A program made the position numbers and the translations under genes. Below the pieces are notes generated by a model, which was given only the letters and a program-made list of their open reading frames with translations, was not told where the DNA came from and ran no database searches. From JAEZBP01 sp963832725 (GTDB lineage Bacteria; Myxococcota_A; Polyangia; Polyangiales; Sandaracinaceae), in NCBI GenBank assembly GCA_963832725.1, contig CAWHVG010000002.1:620001-684000 (forward strand): DNA of 64,000 bases, read 5' to 3'. Shown here in pieces: positions 49,110 to 58,051 of this stretch (position 1 is the first letter of the stretch; every line of letters begins with the position of its first letter).

Positions 49110-51502
49110 AGCTCGTAGCTCCCGCGGACGGCCGCCGTGGCGGTGACGCCGCCGAGAATCGCGTCTTCGGCCACGCCGTAGCGGCCCGAGAGCGAGACGG
49201 TGACGATGTCGAGGTCGAGCGCGAGCCCGCCGCCGAGCCCCACGCCGAGGGCCTGCGCAGCGTCCTCGGTGCCGATGACCATCGACACCTCCACGCCGGC
49301 CGAGAGCGGCCCCACGATCCAGATGTCGAAGCCGTAGGCGGAGGCCCAGAGCAAGCTTCCGCTCCCGACCAGATCGAAGATGCCCGCTTGCCGCGTCCGC
49401 AGCGCGAGGCGCTCGTCGAGGAAGCGGTACGAGGCGTCCACGGCGACCACGAGCCGCCCGTGCCCGAGGCTGGTCTGCCCGCCGCCGGTCGGCGCCCACA
49501 TGCCCACCTCGGCGGCCAAACCGACGCCTTCGACGCCGTCCAGGATGAGCGACGACACGGACGCGTAGAGGTCGCGCGATCCCCGCTGCGACGCGTGCTG
49601 CGTCACGCCGACGATGTCGAGGGGCATCATCGCGTTGATGCGCAGGCGCTCTTGCAGGAAGGACGCGCGAGCACCGGCCGTCATGCGGAGGCGCGCGTCG
49701 GGCTCGCCGGCGCGGGCGCTCACGCCGGTGACGGCCAGGTACATGCCGCTGCCGCGCCGTCGCTCGTCGTGCAGACCGACCCAGCTCGTGAAGCCGGCCA
49801 GCCCCATGCCCTCCTGGAGCGCGTGGGGCTGCGGCCGCCGCTCGACCGGCTCGGGCGAAGGAGGCGGCGCGTTCGCGTCCACGACCTCGGCGCTCAGCTC
49901 CATGATCGGGCGGTCGCCGGCGACGAGCGCGAGCACGACCGAGTCGGGCGCGTCGTCGGCCACGTGGACGCTCGCCAGCAGCCCGCCCTGTCCGTCGGGC
50001 CGGACGCGGGAGACCTGCGCCTCCGTCCCGCCGCGCAGCGTCAGCCCGCTCGCGTCCGCCGTGCCTTCGAGGCTCACGCGTACCTCGCGGTCGCCGCCCC
50101 GTTCGAGGCGCGCCGGCGCGTCGCCCACCTCGTCGGTCAAGCGCGCCGAGAGCGGCGTGACGCGGATAGTCGCGCTGGCAATCGGATCGCCTCCTTCGCA
50201 GCGGAGGACGGCGTCACCGACCTGCTCGAAGACGAGGTCGGGGCTCGGGTCGGCGCCGCCCACGGTGCAGCGCACACCCTCCGGCACGACGAGCTGGCCG
50301 TAGCGCGGGACCTCCGCGGGCGTGTCCGGCAGGTTGGCGAAGTCGAGATCGGTCAGCCCGCTGTCGAGGTCCTCGAGCGCCGCCTCGATACCCGAAGCGC
50401 GCGGCGGGGGCGCGCTGGCGCCGGGCGCGACGACGTGGGCGTCGAGCATGGTCAGCGCGATCGGCGCGTCGGCGCGACCCTCGAACCCCTCCTCGTCGAC
50501 TGTGGAGAGGCGAACGTAGTAGGTGCCCGCCGGGACCCGCCGCATCTCCAGCTCGCGCACGTCGGCGCCCGCCTCGGTCGCGAACACGAGATCCCGGCCG
50601 TCCTCGCGTCGCGCGACCTCGACTCGGTAGCGCTGTGCGTCCGGCGCGGGCGACCACGCGGCGCGGAGCGTGCCGCCCAGCCGACCCACCGCGAGGAAGC
50701 GTCGCGGGGTGTCGTCGTCCCAGCGCGGAGGGCTGGGCAAGCGCCGCAGATGGTCCGGCGCTTCGCCCTGGCGCACCCGCGTGCCCATCCCCGCCGGCAC
50801 GCTCCGGGCGCTGCTGCCGTTCGGGCGGCTCACCGTGGCGGCCTCGCCCTCGTGCACCGCGACCCGCGTGGTCCCTTCCTCGTCGACGCTGACGGAGGCC
50901 TCGCCCGCGTGCAGCGTGGCGAGCGCGGAGGGCGTCTCCACTTCCAGCGGGTCGCCTCCCGAGAGGCTGCTCAGCCGGCTGAGCACCGAGCCCTGTCGGA
51001 CGACGGCTCGCTCGTGTCCGTGCGCGTCGGCGCGGACGCCCTCGCCGTAGACGATCACCAGTGTCCGCTCGCGGACCGTGACCGCCGACGAGCCGTGGAA
51101 GGTGAGCTCGGCCGTCGAGCGCTCTTGGGTGTCGACCCGCCAACCGTGATCGAGCTCCTGCCCGACGCGCGCCGGATTCCAATCTTCCGAGCTCGGCGGC
51201 TGTGAGGTCACCTCGCGCCGAACCGCCGTCACCACGGCGTCCGGCTCGCGCTCGCCGTCGGGGCGCGGGATGGTCAGGATCGTGCCCGCCTCGAGGACGT
51301 GGGGCATCGCTCCGAGGGCCGGGTTGTGCTCGTGGATCCGGTCGTAGCGCCGGCTGTCGCCGTAGACGTGGCGCGCGATGCTGCCGCACGTGTCTCCCTC
51401 GCGGACGCGGTACTCCATCATGTCCTGAGCGAGCGCCGGCCGGGCGCCGAGCGCGGCGCAGGCGAGCGAGAGCGCGAATCCGATACGTTGTGCGCGGCTC
51501 AT
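49106..51502 (-). CDS. LysM-FecR protein with C-terminal beta-barrel
   Basis: 798 residues. Signal peptide (ALGARPALAQ), then a LysM (YRVREGDTCGSIARHVYGD), a FecR-like domain with VGQELDHGWRVDTQERSTAEL and GSVLSRLSSLSGGDPLEVET, a fibronectin-like region (VARREDGRDLVFATEAGADV), an Ig-like middle and a barrel-like end (YGFDIWIVGPLSAGVEVSMV). FecR-LysM proteins of this layout occur next to kinases or cyclases in Myxococcota and other bacteria. It probably binds peptidoglycan via LysM and spans the outer membrane. Second last in the operon; overlaps both neighbours by 4 bp. Confidence 0.82.
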   Translation of the reverse strand: MSRAQRIGFALSLACAALGARPALAQDMMEYRVREGDTCGSIARHVYGDSRRYDRIHEHNPALGAMPHVLEAGTILTIPRPDGEREPDAVVTAVRREVTSQPPSSEDWNPARVGQELDHGWRVDTQERSTAELTFHGSSAVTVRERTLVIVYGEGVRADAHGHERAVVRQGSVLSRLSSLSGGDPLEVETPSALATLHAGEASVSVDEEGTTRVAVHEGEAATVSRPNGSSARSVPAGMGTRVRQGEAPDHLRRLPSPPRWDDDTPRRFLAVGRLGGTLRAAWSPAPDAQRYRVEVARREDGRDLVFATEAGADVRELEMRRVPAGTYYVRLSTVDEEGFEGRADAPIALTMLDAHVVAPGASAPPPRASGIEAALEDLDSGLTDLDFANLPDTPAEVPRYGQLVVPEGVRCTVGGADPSPDLVFEQVGDAVLRCEGGDPIASATIRVTPLSARLTDEVGDAPARLERGGDREVRVSLEGTADASGLTLRGGTEAQVSRVRPDGQGGLLASVHVADDAPDSVVLALVAGDRPIMELSAEVVDANAPPPSPEPVERRPQPHALQEGMGLAGFTSWVGLHDERRRGSGMYLAVTGVSARAGEPDARLRMTAGARASFLQERLRINAMMPLDIVGVTQHASQRGSRDLYASVSSLILDGVEGVGLAAEVGMWAPTGGGQTSLGHGRLVVAVDASYRFLDERLALRTRQAGIFDLVGSGSLLWASAYGFDIWIVGPLSAGVEVSMVIGTEDAAQALGVGLGGGLALDLDIVTVSLSGRYGVAEDAILGGVTATAAVRGSYEL

Positions 51503-52818
51503 GAGGACCTCCGGCGGGCGCGGCGTAGGGCTCTTTCCAGCTTCTTGGCGAGCTGCTCGACGCGCACCGGGCGCGTGATCACATCGGCGACCCCTTTGGC
51601 CAGCATCGAGGCCGCCTCGCTCACGCCGCTCGCGTCGATCTCGGCCAGGACGGGTAGACCTGTTCGGAGCGAAGCGTCGAGCATCGCAGGGTCGGGCGTG
51701 GTCACATACACGAGCTGCGCTCCATGGGGCAGGGTGTTCGAGACGGGCGTCAGCGCGAAGCCGTTGGCCCGGAGCCCGAGCGCGAGCTCGTCGGCGACGG
51801 TGCCGACCAGCGCCACCACCGTCCCCTGCTCGGCCGGAAGGGGAGCGCTCGCCGCCGTCGCGCCTTCGTACTGCGACGCGTCCATCGGCCCGCGCACGGT
51901 CGGGATCATCCGCGCCGCACGTCCGCGCAGCGCCTCGTCGCCGCGGGCGCGCTCGCGCTCGCCGAGCGTCAGCGCGAGCTGGGCCAGCACCTCGGAGGTG
52001 GCGCTGGCGTTCGGCCGATCCTCGGGGCGCTTGGCCAAGAGTCGGAGCACCAGCTCTTCGAGCGCGCGGGGGATGTAGGTATCCGTCCGTCGCTGGCTCG
52101 GGGGGAGCGGCGCCTGGAAGAGGTGCTTCGGGAGGAGCATCATCGGCGCGCCGTCGAAGGGCGTGTACGCCGTGACCATCTCGTAGAGCATGCAGCCAAA
52201 GCTGTACATGTCCGCCGGAGGGCCGACGTGACCGTTGGAGATTTGCTCCGGTGCGATGTAGGAAGGAGTCCCCATCAGCATTCCGGCCTGAGTCATGCGG
52301 GCGACGTCTTCTCGCTGATCGATGAACGCGAGCCCGAAATCGACGACGACCGCGCGATCGGATCCGTCCATCTTCTTCTCGAGGAAGATGTTCTCCGGCT
52401 TGAGATCCCGGTGAACGAGACCGAGCGCGTGTGCCGCGATCAGCACGTCGGTGGTCTGCCGTGCGATGTCGAGCGTGCGCGGCAGGGGCATGACGGGCAG
52501 GTTGTCGTTCACGAAGGTCCGGAGCGGCGTGCCCTCCAGACGCTCCATCACGATGTAGAGGCGCCCGGCGTCCTCGCCGTAGTCGAAGATCTTCACCGCG
52601 CCGGGGTGATGAAGCGCTCCGGAGACCCGCGCTTCTCGCTCGAAGCGCGCGCGCGCGTCCGGATCGAGGCCGACCTGCGGGTGCATCAGCTTCAGCGCCA
52701 CGCGCCGGTTCAGCCCGAGCTGCGCGGCGTCGAACACGGCGCCCATGCCGCCGGTGCCGAGCACGCCTTCGATGCGGTACCGCCCGGCGATGACGTCGCC
52801 TACCGATGCGACGTTCAC
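51499..52818 (-). CDS. Ser/Thr protein kinase with pseudo-receiver domain
   Basis: 439 residues. The kinase domain has Gly loop LGTGGMGAVFDA, VALKLMH, HRDLKPEN, DFG and APEQ; no membrane helix is seen. The C-terminal 110 residues have a response-regulator layout, with strand GTVVALVG and the end GVADVITRPVRVEQL resembling the receiver's 'GADDYLxKPv'. The expected phospho-Asp is missing (strand three reads QLVYVTTPD) and the usual Lys of 'KP' is Arg, so it cannot be phosphorylated as a normal receiver. GTG start at 52818, overlapping the cyclase stop. Confidence 0.87.
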   Translation of the reverse strand: MNVASVGDVIAGRYRIEGVLGTGGMGAVFDAAQLGLNRRVALKLMHPQVGLDPDARARFEREARVSGALHHPGAVKIFDYGEDAGRLYIVMERLEGTPLRTFVNDNLPVMPLPRTLDIARQTTDVLIAAHALGLVHRDLKPENIFLEKKMDGSDRAVVVDFGLAFIDQREDVARMTQAGMLMGTPSYIAPEQISNGHVGPPADMYSFGCMLYEMVTAYTPFDGAPMMLLPKHLFQAPLPPSQRRTDTYIPRALEELVLRLLAKRPEDRPNASATSEVLAQLALTLGERERARGDEALRGRAARMIPTVRGPMDASQYEGATAASAPLPAEQGTVVALVGTVADELALGLRANGFALTPVSNTLPHGAQLVYVTTPDPAMLDASLRTGLPVLAEIDASGVSEAASMLAKGVADVITRPVRVEQLAKKLERALRRARRRSS

Positions 52819-54596
52819 GGTCGGACCTCCCAGAGATGAACCGGTTCGCGCCGCCCGGACAGTCGGTGTAGATCCGCGTCGACGTACTCGAAGTCCGGCC
52901 CCGCGGCCTGCTTCACCGCGTCCGTGATCAGGATCTGCTGCGGCCGCGCGATGGTCTCCAGCCGGGCGGCGACGTTCACGACGTCACCGATGGCGGTGTA
53001 CTCCATCCGCTGCTCGGAGCCGATGTTGCCGACGATCACCTCGCCGGTGTGCACTCCGATCGCGAGCTGGATCGACACCCCGTAGCGCTGCTCCCAGGAC
53101 GCGTTCCCGGTCTCCAGCCAGGTGAGCATGTCCTCGGCGGCCTCGAGCGCCCGCCGGGCGTGGTCGGGGTGCTCGGTCGGCGCGCCCCAGAGCGCCATCA
53201 CGCAGTCGCCGACGAACTTGTCGACGGTGCCGCCGTGCCGGAAGACGATGCCCGTCAGGATCGTGAAGAGCTCGTTCAGGATGGTGACCACGTGCTCCGG
53301 GGCGAGCTGCTCGGTGAGCGGCGTGAACCCCACCACGTCGGCGAACATGATCGTCACGGGGCGGCGCGCGCCGCCGAGGCCCATGTCGCGCTCGCGGCGC
53401 ACGATCTGTTCGACCAGCTCGGCCGGGATGTAGCGGCCGAGATCGGTTCGGATCGCCACCTCTTGGCGGATGCGCTCCTCGCTGGCTTGTAGCTCCTCCG
53501 CCGCGGCGTTCATCGAGTGGGCGAGCACGGCCAGCTCGTCGCTCGTCCGCACCTCTACCCGCTCGTCGAAGTGTCGCGCGCCCAGTGCGGCGGCGTGCCG
53601 GGTGAGCCGGTCGAGCGGCGCCGCGATGCGCCGCGCGAGCGCGAGGCCCAACACCAGGGCGAGCAAGATGGCGCCGGCGATGGTGCCCCCGACGATCCAG
53701 GTCATGCGGCGCAGCGACGCGTAGGCGACCGCCTGCGGGACCTGCGCGACCACCGCCCACGGCTCGCTGTTCAGCCCTGTGGCCGAGCCAATCATCGCCG
53801 TGCCGTCGGCGTCCACGTACTCGCCGGCGCGGCTGAAGGTCGGTCCCAGGATCGCGGCGTCCACGCCGGCGAGGAGAGGAACGTCGGCGCGCGTGGTCAG
53901 GGCGGCAGCCTGCTCGCGGTCGGTGTGCACCAGGACGCGTTGCTGGGCGTCCACGACGAAGAGAGGGTCCGAGAGACCCGCGAAGTGGCCCTCGGACAGA
54001 CGTTCGACCCGGCGCTGGACGTCTTCGAGGCCGACCAGGCTCGCCACGTAGCCGGTCACCCGCCCGTCGACGCGGATCGGCACGGTCACCAGGACGCGCG
54101 GGAGATCGTCGTAGGTGATGGCCTCGTCGCTCGAGACGCCGCGCTCTTCGGCCACATCGCGCAGCGGTTCCGCGAGCTCGGGCGGCAACGGGGCCTGCGC
54201 GCGCCCCTCCTGCTCCACCACCACGACACGGTGGCCGTCGGCGTCGTAGAGCGCGACGTGATCGATGGCGCCGCTGCCTTGCACGATGGCGCGGATCACC
54301 GAGACGCGGGTCGTGTCGTCGAGCGACGCGTCGGCGAAGAGGGCGGAGACCGTCACCAGCGCGTCCTGGGCGTCGAGCATCTCCCGGTCGATCGCCCGTG
54401 CGACGTCGTCGAGCACGAGGATCTGGATCTCGCGGCTGAGCTGCTCGACCGTGGCGGCGTTCACGCGGATCAGCGCGAGGCCTACGCCGCCGAGGGGGAT
54501 CACGGCCAGGAACGTGGCCAGCGCCGCGAGCTTCCAGCGGATGCGGAAGCGCGGGCGCGGCGCGGCGGAGCCGGGTGTTGGCAGCGGAGCGTTCAC
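52815..54596 (-). CDS. Membrane-bound class III adenylate/guanylate cyclase
   Basis: 593 residues. Two membrane helices (about residues 25-45 and 310-335) enclose a periplasmic Cache-type sensor (for example GYVASLVGLEDVQRRVERLS). A HAMP-like helical segment follows, then the class III cyclase domain: metal-binding Asp in IMFADVVGFTPLTEQ, the second Asp in DKFVGDCVMALWGAP and VNVAARLETIA (Asn and Arg of the transition state). All catalytic residues seem present; ATP versus GTP preference cannot be decided. GTG start at 54596. First gene of the operon. Confidence 0.92.
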   Translation of the reverse strand: MNAPLPTPGSAAPRPRFRIRWKLAALATFLAVIPLGGVGLALIRVNAATVEQLSREIQILVLDDVARAIDREMLDAQDALVTVSALFADASLDDTTRVSVIRAIVQGSGAIDHVALYDADGHRVVVVEQEGRAQAPLPPELAEPLRDVAEERGVSSDEAITYDDLPRVLVTVPIRVDGRVTGYVASLVGLEDVQRRVERLSEGHFAGLSDPLFVVDAQQRVLVHTDREQAAALTTRADVPLLAGVDAAILGPTFSRAGEYVDADGTAMIGSATGLNSEPWAVVAQVPQAVAYASLRRMTWIVGGTIAGAILLALVLGLALARRIAAPLDRLTRHAAALGARHFDERVEVRTSDELAVLAHSMNAAAEELQASEERIRQEVAIRTDLGRYIPAELVEQIVRRERDMGLGGARRPVTIMFADVVGFTPLTEQLAPEHVVTILNELFTILTGIVFRHGGTVDKFVGDCVMALWGAPTEHPDHARRALEAAEDMLTWLETGNASWEQRYGVSIQLAIGVHTGEVIVGNIGSEQRMEYTAIGDVVNVAARLETIARPQQILITDAVKQAAGPDFEYVDADLHRLSGRREPVHLWEVRP

Positions 54597-54630
54597 GAAA
54601 TTCCCCCAACCGCGCTGGCGGTCGCGGCGG

Positions 54631-54658
54631 TAGATAATGAATCGGTCGATAAAATCAA
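54631..54658 (-). promoter_or_regulatory. Possible promoter of the cyclase operon
   Basis: Minus-strand TTGATT (complement of 54653-54658) and TATCTA (complement of 54631-54636), 16 bp apart, lie about 35 bp before the cyclase GTG in a locally AT-rich patch. Match to the -10 consensus is modest. Confidence 0.3.
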
Positions 54659-54892
54659 CTCGATCCGTGATCGTCCACACGGCCACGGGTCGGCCCCGCT
54701 TCGTAGCGCCGTGCGCGAAGGCGCGACACTCGGATGCGGGAGCGACTTTTCGAGCGGCTGCGCGACCGGTCGTGCGCGATCGGGTCCATCCCGAAGGGCT
54801 CCGGTGCGGGTAGCGCGTCCGCCACGCGACGATTCGATGGCTCGGTTGATTTCGCATTGTGGCACGGGAGGCCTTGCCCTCACCATCGAGGA

Positions 54893-56799
54893 ATGTCCCT
54901 CCGTCCCGAAGCGTCCCTCCTCACCATCGCGGCGGCGCTCGCGCTGGTCACGGCCAGTGGCTGTGACTGCGCCGGCCCTCCCGCCGCCTCTTGCACCACG
55001 GCCTCCGACTGTCAGGCCGGCCAGCAGTGCGTCGACATGCGATGCGTCGCGCAGGGCGACGGCGGCTCGTCGGACGGCGCGACGACCTACTCCGACGCCT
55101 ACGTTCCACCCAGGCCCGACGGCGGTCCCGGCCCTCGCTGCGGCGACGGGGTGCTGCGCGCCGGCGAGCAGTGCGACGACGGCAACACCATGCCGGGCGA
55201 CGGCTGCGACGCGACGTGCGCCATCGAGCCGAACTACGTCTGCCCGACGCCGGGCTCGCCGTGCACGTCGACATCGTCTGCGGCGACGGAATGATCGGCG
55301 ACGGCGAAGAGTGCGACGATCGGAACACCACGCCGGGCGACGGCTGCGACGCGTCGTGCATGCTCGAGCCGGGATGGGTCTGCCCGCGCGCCGGGCTGCC
55401 TTGCACCGCAGCGGCGTGCGGCGACGGCATCATCGCCGGCTTCGAGGAGTGCGAGGACGGCGGCGACCCGCCGGTCGGCGGCGACGGCTGCGACGCGAGC
55501 TGCCACTTCGAGGAGGGCTACGACTGCCCGACGCCCGGATCACCTGCGTGGCCGTCGTGTGCGGAGACGGCGATCGCCGAGGGCACCGAGCAGTGCGACG
55601 ACGGCAATCACGACCTCGGCGACGGCTGCGACCCCTTCTGCCACCGCGAGCCGGTGTGCACCGACGGCAGTCTGCGATCCGGTGTGCGGCGACGGAGTCC
55701 TCTTGCCCGGCGAGGGCTGCGACGACGGCAACATCCGCGACGGTGACGGGTGCAGCTCCTCCTGCATGGTCGAGGACGGCTTCACCTGCATGCCGATGGC
55801 GGCCATGGAGCCCGACGCCGTTCACATCCCCATCGTCTACCGCGACTTCCGTGGCGCCGATCTGTCGGGCGGTCACCCGGACTTCGAGAACCACAACGGC
55901 GCCGAACGCGGCATCGTGCTCGACATGCTCGACGCCGACGGCAAGCCCGGCTACGCGCAACCGGGCGGCACCACTCCGACCACCCACGGCGAGATGTACT
56001 TCCGGCAGTGGTACCGGGACACCGACGGCGTGAACATCCCGGTCATCGAGCGGCTCACGCTCGGTCGCACCGCGCCCGGCACCTACGTCTTCGACAGCGG
56101 CACGTTCTTCCCCCTCGACGGTCTCGGCTGGGTTGCGGTGGGGACCGAGCCCGCGCGCGTCGGAGGCCACAACTTCAGCTTCACCGCGGAGCTGCGCTAC
56201 TGGTTCACCTACAGGGGCGCCGAGGTGCTCGACTTCCGGGGTGACGACGACGTCTGGGTGTTCATCAACGGCAGGCTCGCGCTCGATCTCGGCGGCGTGC
56301 ACAGCGCCGAGAACGGGCACGCGTCACCCTCGACGCGACCACGGCGAGCACGCTCGGCCTGACCGTCGGCGGCATCTACGAGGTCGTGCGTGCTCCAGGC
56401 CGAGCGCCACACCAGCGCGTCGAGCCTACAGGCTGACGCTCCGCAGGGCTTCAACGCGCCGCACAGCGAGTGCGACTTCACCTGCGGCGACGGAATCGTG
56501 ACCCGGCTTACGAGGTCTGCGACGACGGCGTCAACGACGGCAGCTACGGCAGCTGCACGGCCGACTGCCTCGGCTTCGGCCCGCGCTGCGGCGACGGGAT
56601 GGTCCAGAGCCGACACGAGCGAGACGTGCGACGACGGCGTCAACGCCGGCGGCTACGGCCAGTGCCAGCCCGACTGCACGCTCGGCCCGCGCTGCGGCGA
56701 CGGCAGAGGTCCAGGCCGCACGAGGGCGAGACCTGCGACGACGGCAACACCACGCCGGGTGACGGCTGCGACGCGAGCTGCCAGCGCGAGCTCGGCTGA
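54893..56799 (+). CDS. Cys-rich surface lipoprotein with fibro-slime domain (multiply frameshifted)
   Basis: Signal peptide with a lipobox (TASGC), then repeated units of the Myxococcus Cys-rich/DUF4215 type (CGDGVLRAGEQCDDGNTMPG, CDDGNTTPGDGCDAS). Between them is a fibro-slime domain (IPIVYRDFRGADLSGGHPDF to DDDVWVFINGRLALDLGGVH). The coding text jumps frame at about 55275, 55660, 56318, 56389, 56505, 56606 and 56705; each time the Cys pattern continues, and at several points one missing or extra base is directly visible. So it is probably one gene with sequencing indels. Such proteins are large, calcium-binding or adhesive surface proteins. Confidence 0.7.
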
Positions 56800-56832
56800 C
56801 GCGAGCGGCACCGCGTTCGGCTGCGGGGTTCG

Positions 56833-57450
56833 TCAGAAATGGATGACGAGCCCCGCTCGCCGCCCGGCGGAGACCGGATCCTGGGTCGTGAGCCCGATCA
56901 CCACCGCGAGGGTGATCCCGAGCACGGCCGAGGCGATCGCCGTCCAGAACCACCAGGTCGCGTAGACCGGCGCGCGAGGCTCCCCCGGCCACGTCTGCTC
57001 CGAGCCCTCCGTGGAGGGCGCGCTCGACTCGGTCGTCGATGCAGTCTCCGCGTCGCTGGTCGACGGAGCGGCTCGCTCCGTGGCGTCGGTGGTCGTGGAG
57101 GCGCTTTCTTCGGTACCGCCTGGAGGATCGTGGAAGGGGCCGCCCGTGTCGCCGGTCGCCGGAACGACGCTCCCGTCCGGTGGCTCGGAGCCGCTCGCCC
57201 CGTCCGCATCGGGCGTCGACGGGACGATGCTCTCTCCGTCGCCGGGCTCCTCGGGGACGCGCGTCGAGCGCTCGGGTTCCTCCGAGGCGTTCGCTTCGCC
57301 CGCCTCGCGCGGCGGAGTCCTCTCGCCCACCTCGGTCGGCGGCGCTGGGCTCGCGGTTCCGGGCGCGGCCTGAGCCGTCGCGGTCGCGCTGACCAGCGCG
57401 AGCCAGACGAACGCCGCGCAGGCACGAGAGGCTCGGACGACGGCGCGCAC
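56833..57450 (-). CDS. Secreted or anchored low-complexity protein
   Basis: 205 residues from a GTG at 57450. Signal peptide, a long Thr/Ser/Glu/Pro-rich region without globular features, then a C-terminal hydrophobic helix (WFWTAIASAVLGITLAVVIG) and a short tail ending in HF. The end aromatic-Phe could be an outer-membrane signature but is not conclusive. No family recognised. Confidence 0.55.
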   Translation of the reverse strand: MRAVVRASRACAAFVWLALVSATATAQAAPGTASPAPPTEVGERTPPREAGEANASEEPERSTRVPEEPGDGESIVPSTPDADGASGSEPPDGSVVPATGDTGGPFHDPPGGTEESASTTTDATERAAPSTSDAETASTTESSAPSTEGSEQTWPGEPRAPVYATWWFWTAIASAVLGITLAVVIGLTTQDPVSAGRRAGLVIHF

Positions 57451-57498
57451 GGGGACGGTCGTAGCCCCTCGGAGCGGTCGGCCAAGCGCGCGACGCGC

Positions 57499-57927
57499 TC
57501 AGTTCTCGACCAGCTCGCGGAACACCACGCGATCGCCCGGCTCGGCCGCCAGCTCGCCCAGCTCGACCTCGTCGCCGATGTCGTAGGGCACGATGCAGGT
57601 CACCGGCTCGTCGTCCGCGTGCTCGAGGGCGACGTGGACGGCCGAGGTCACGGCCTCGCCCTCGTCGTCTTCGAGGGTCACGTCGCTCACGATCGCCACG
57701 GCGCGATAGCGCCCCTCCAGCGCGGCCTCGCGCAGGCCTGCGATGAGGAGCGTGCGCACCTGCTCCGGCTCGTCGATGCCCTCTTCTTCAGGCTCGACGT
57801 GGAGGATCTCTCCGTCCTCGCTCTGCATCGCGAGCCCGAAGGGTAAAAACTCGGATTCTTCGGCCAGCCGGTCGGTGGCGAGGTCGACGGCGGCGTTCAG
57901 AAGCTCGTTGAGGTCGTCTCGGCTCAT
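57499..57927 (-). CDS. Hypothetical acidic cytoplasmic protein
   Basis: 142 residues, strongly acidic, no signal peptide. The string RDDLNELLNAAVDLATDRLA opens it; the body alternates beta strands (FGLAMQSEDGEILHVE, VAIVSDVTLEDDEGE). Probably an uncharacterised conserved protein. No motif seen. Confidence 0.55.
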   Translation of the reverse strand: MSRDDLNELLNAAVDLATDRLAEESEFLPFGLAMQSEDGEILHVEPEEEGIDEPEQVRTLLIAGLREAALEGRYRAVAIVSDVTLEDDEGEAVTSAVHVALEHADDEPVTCIVPYDIGDEVELGELAAEPGDRVVFRELVEN

Positions 57928-58051
57928 TCGCCGGGAGCATGCACCCTCCGCGCCGTCGTGGCGAGGGCTGCCCGGTCACCGGCGTGACCGAACGCGCGGC
58001 GAGCGTCGCGTCACTCGGCTAGCTTTCTCGCACTAGGGAGGGCGGATCCGC

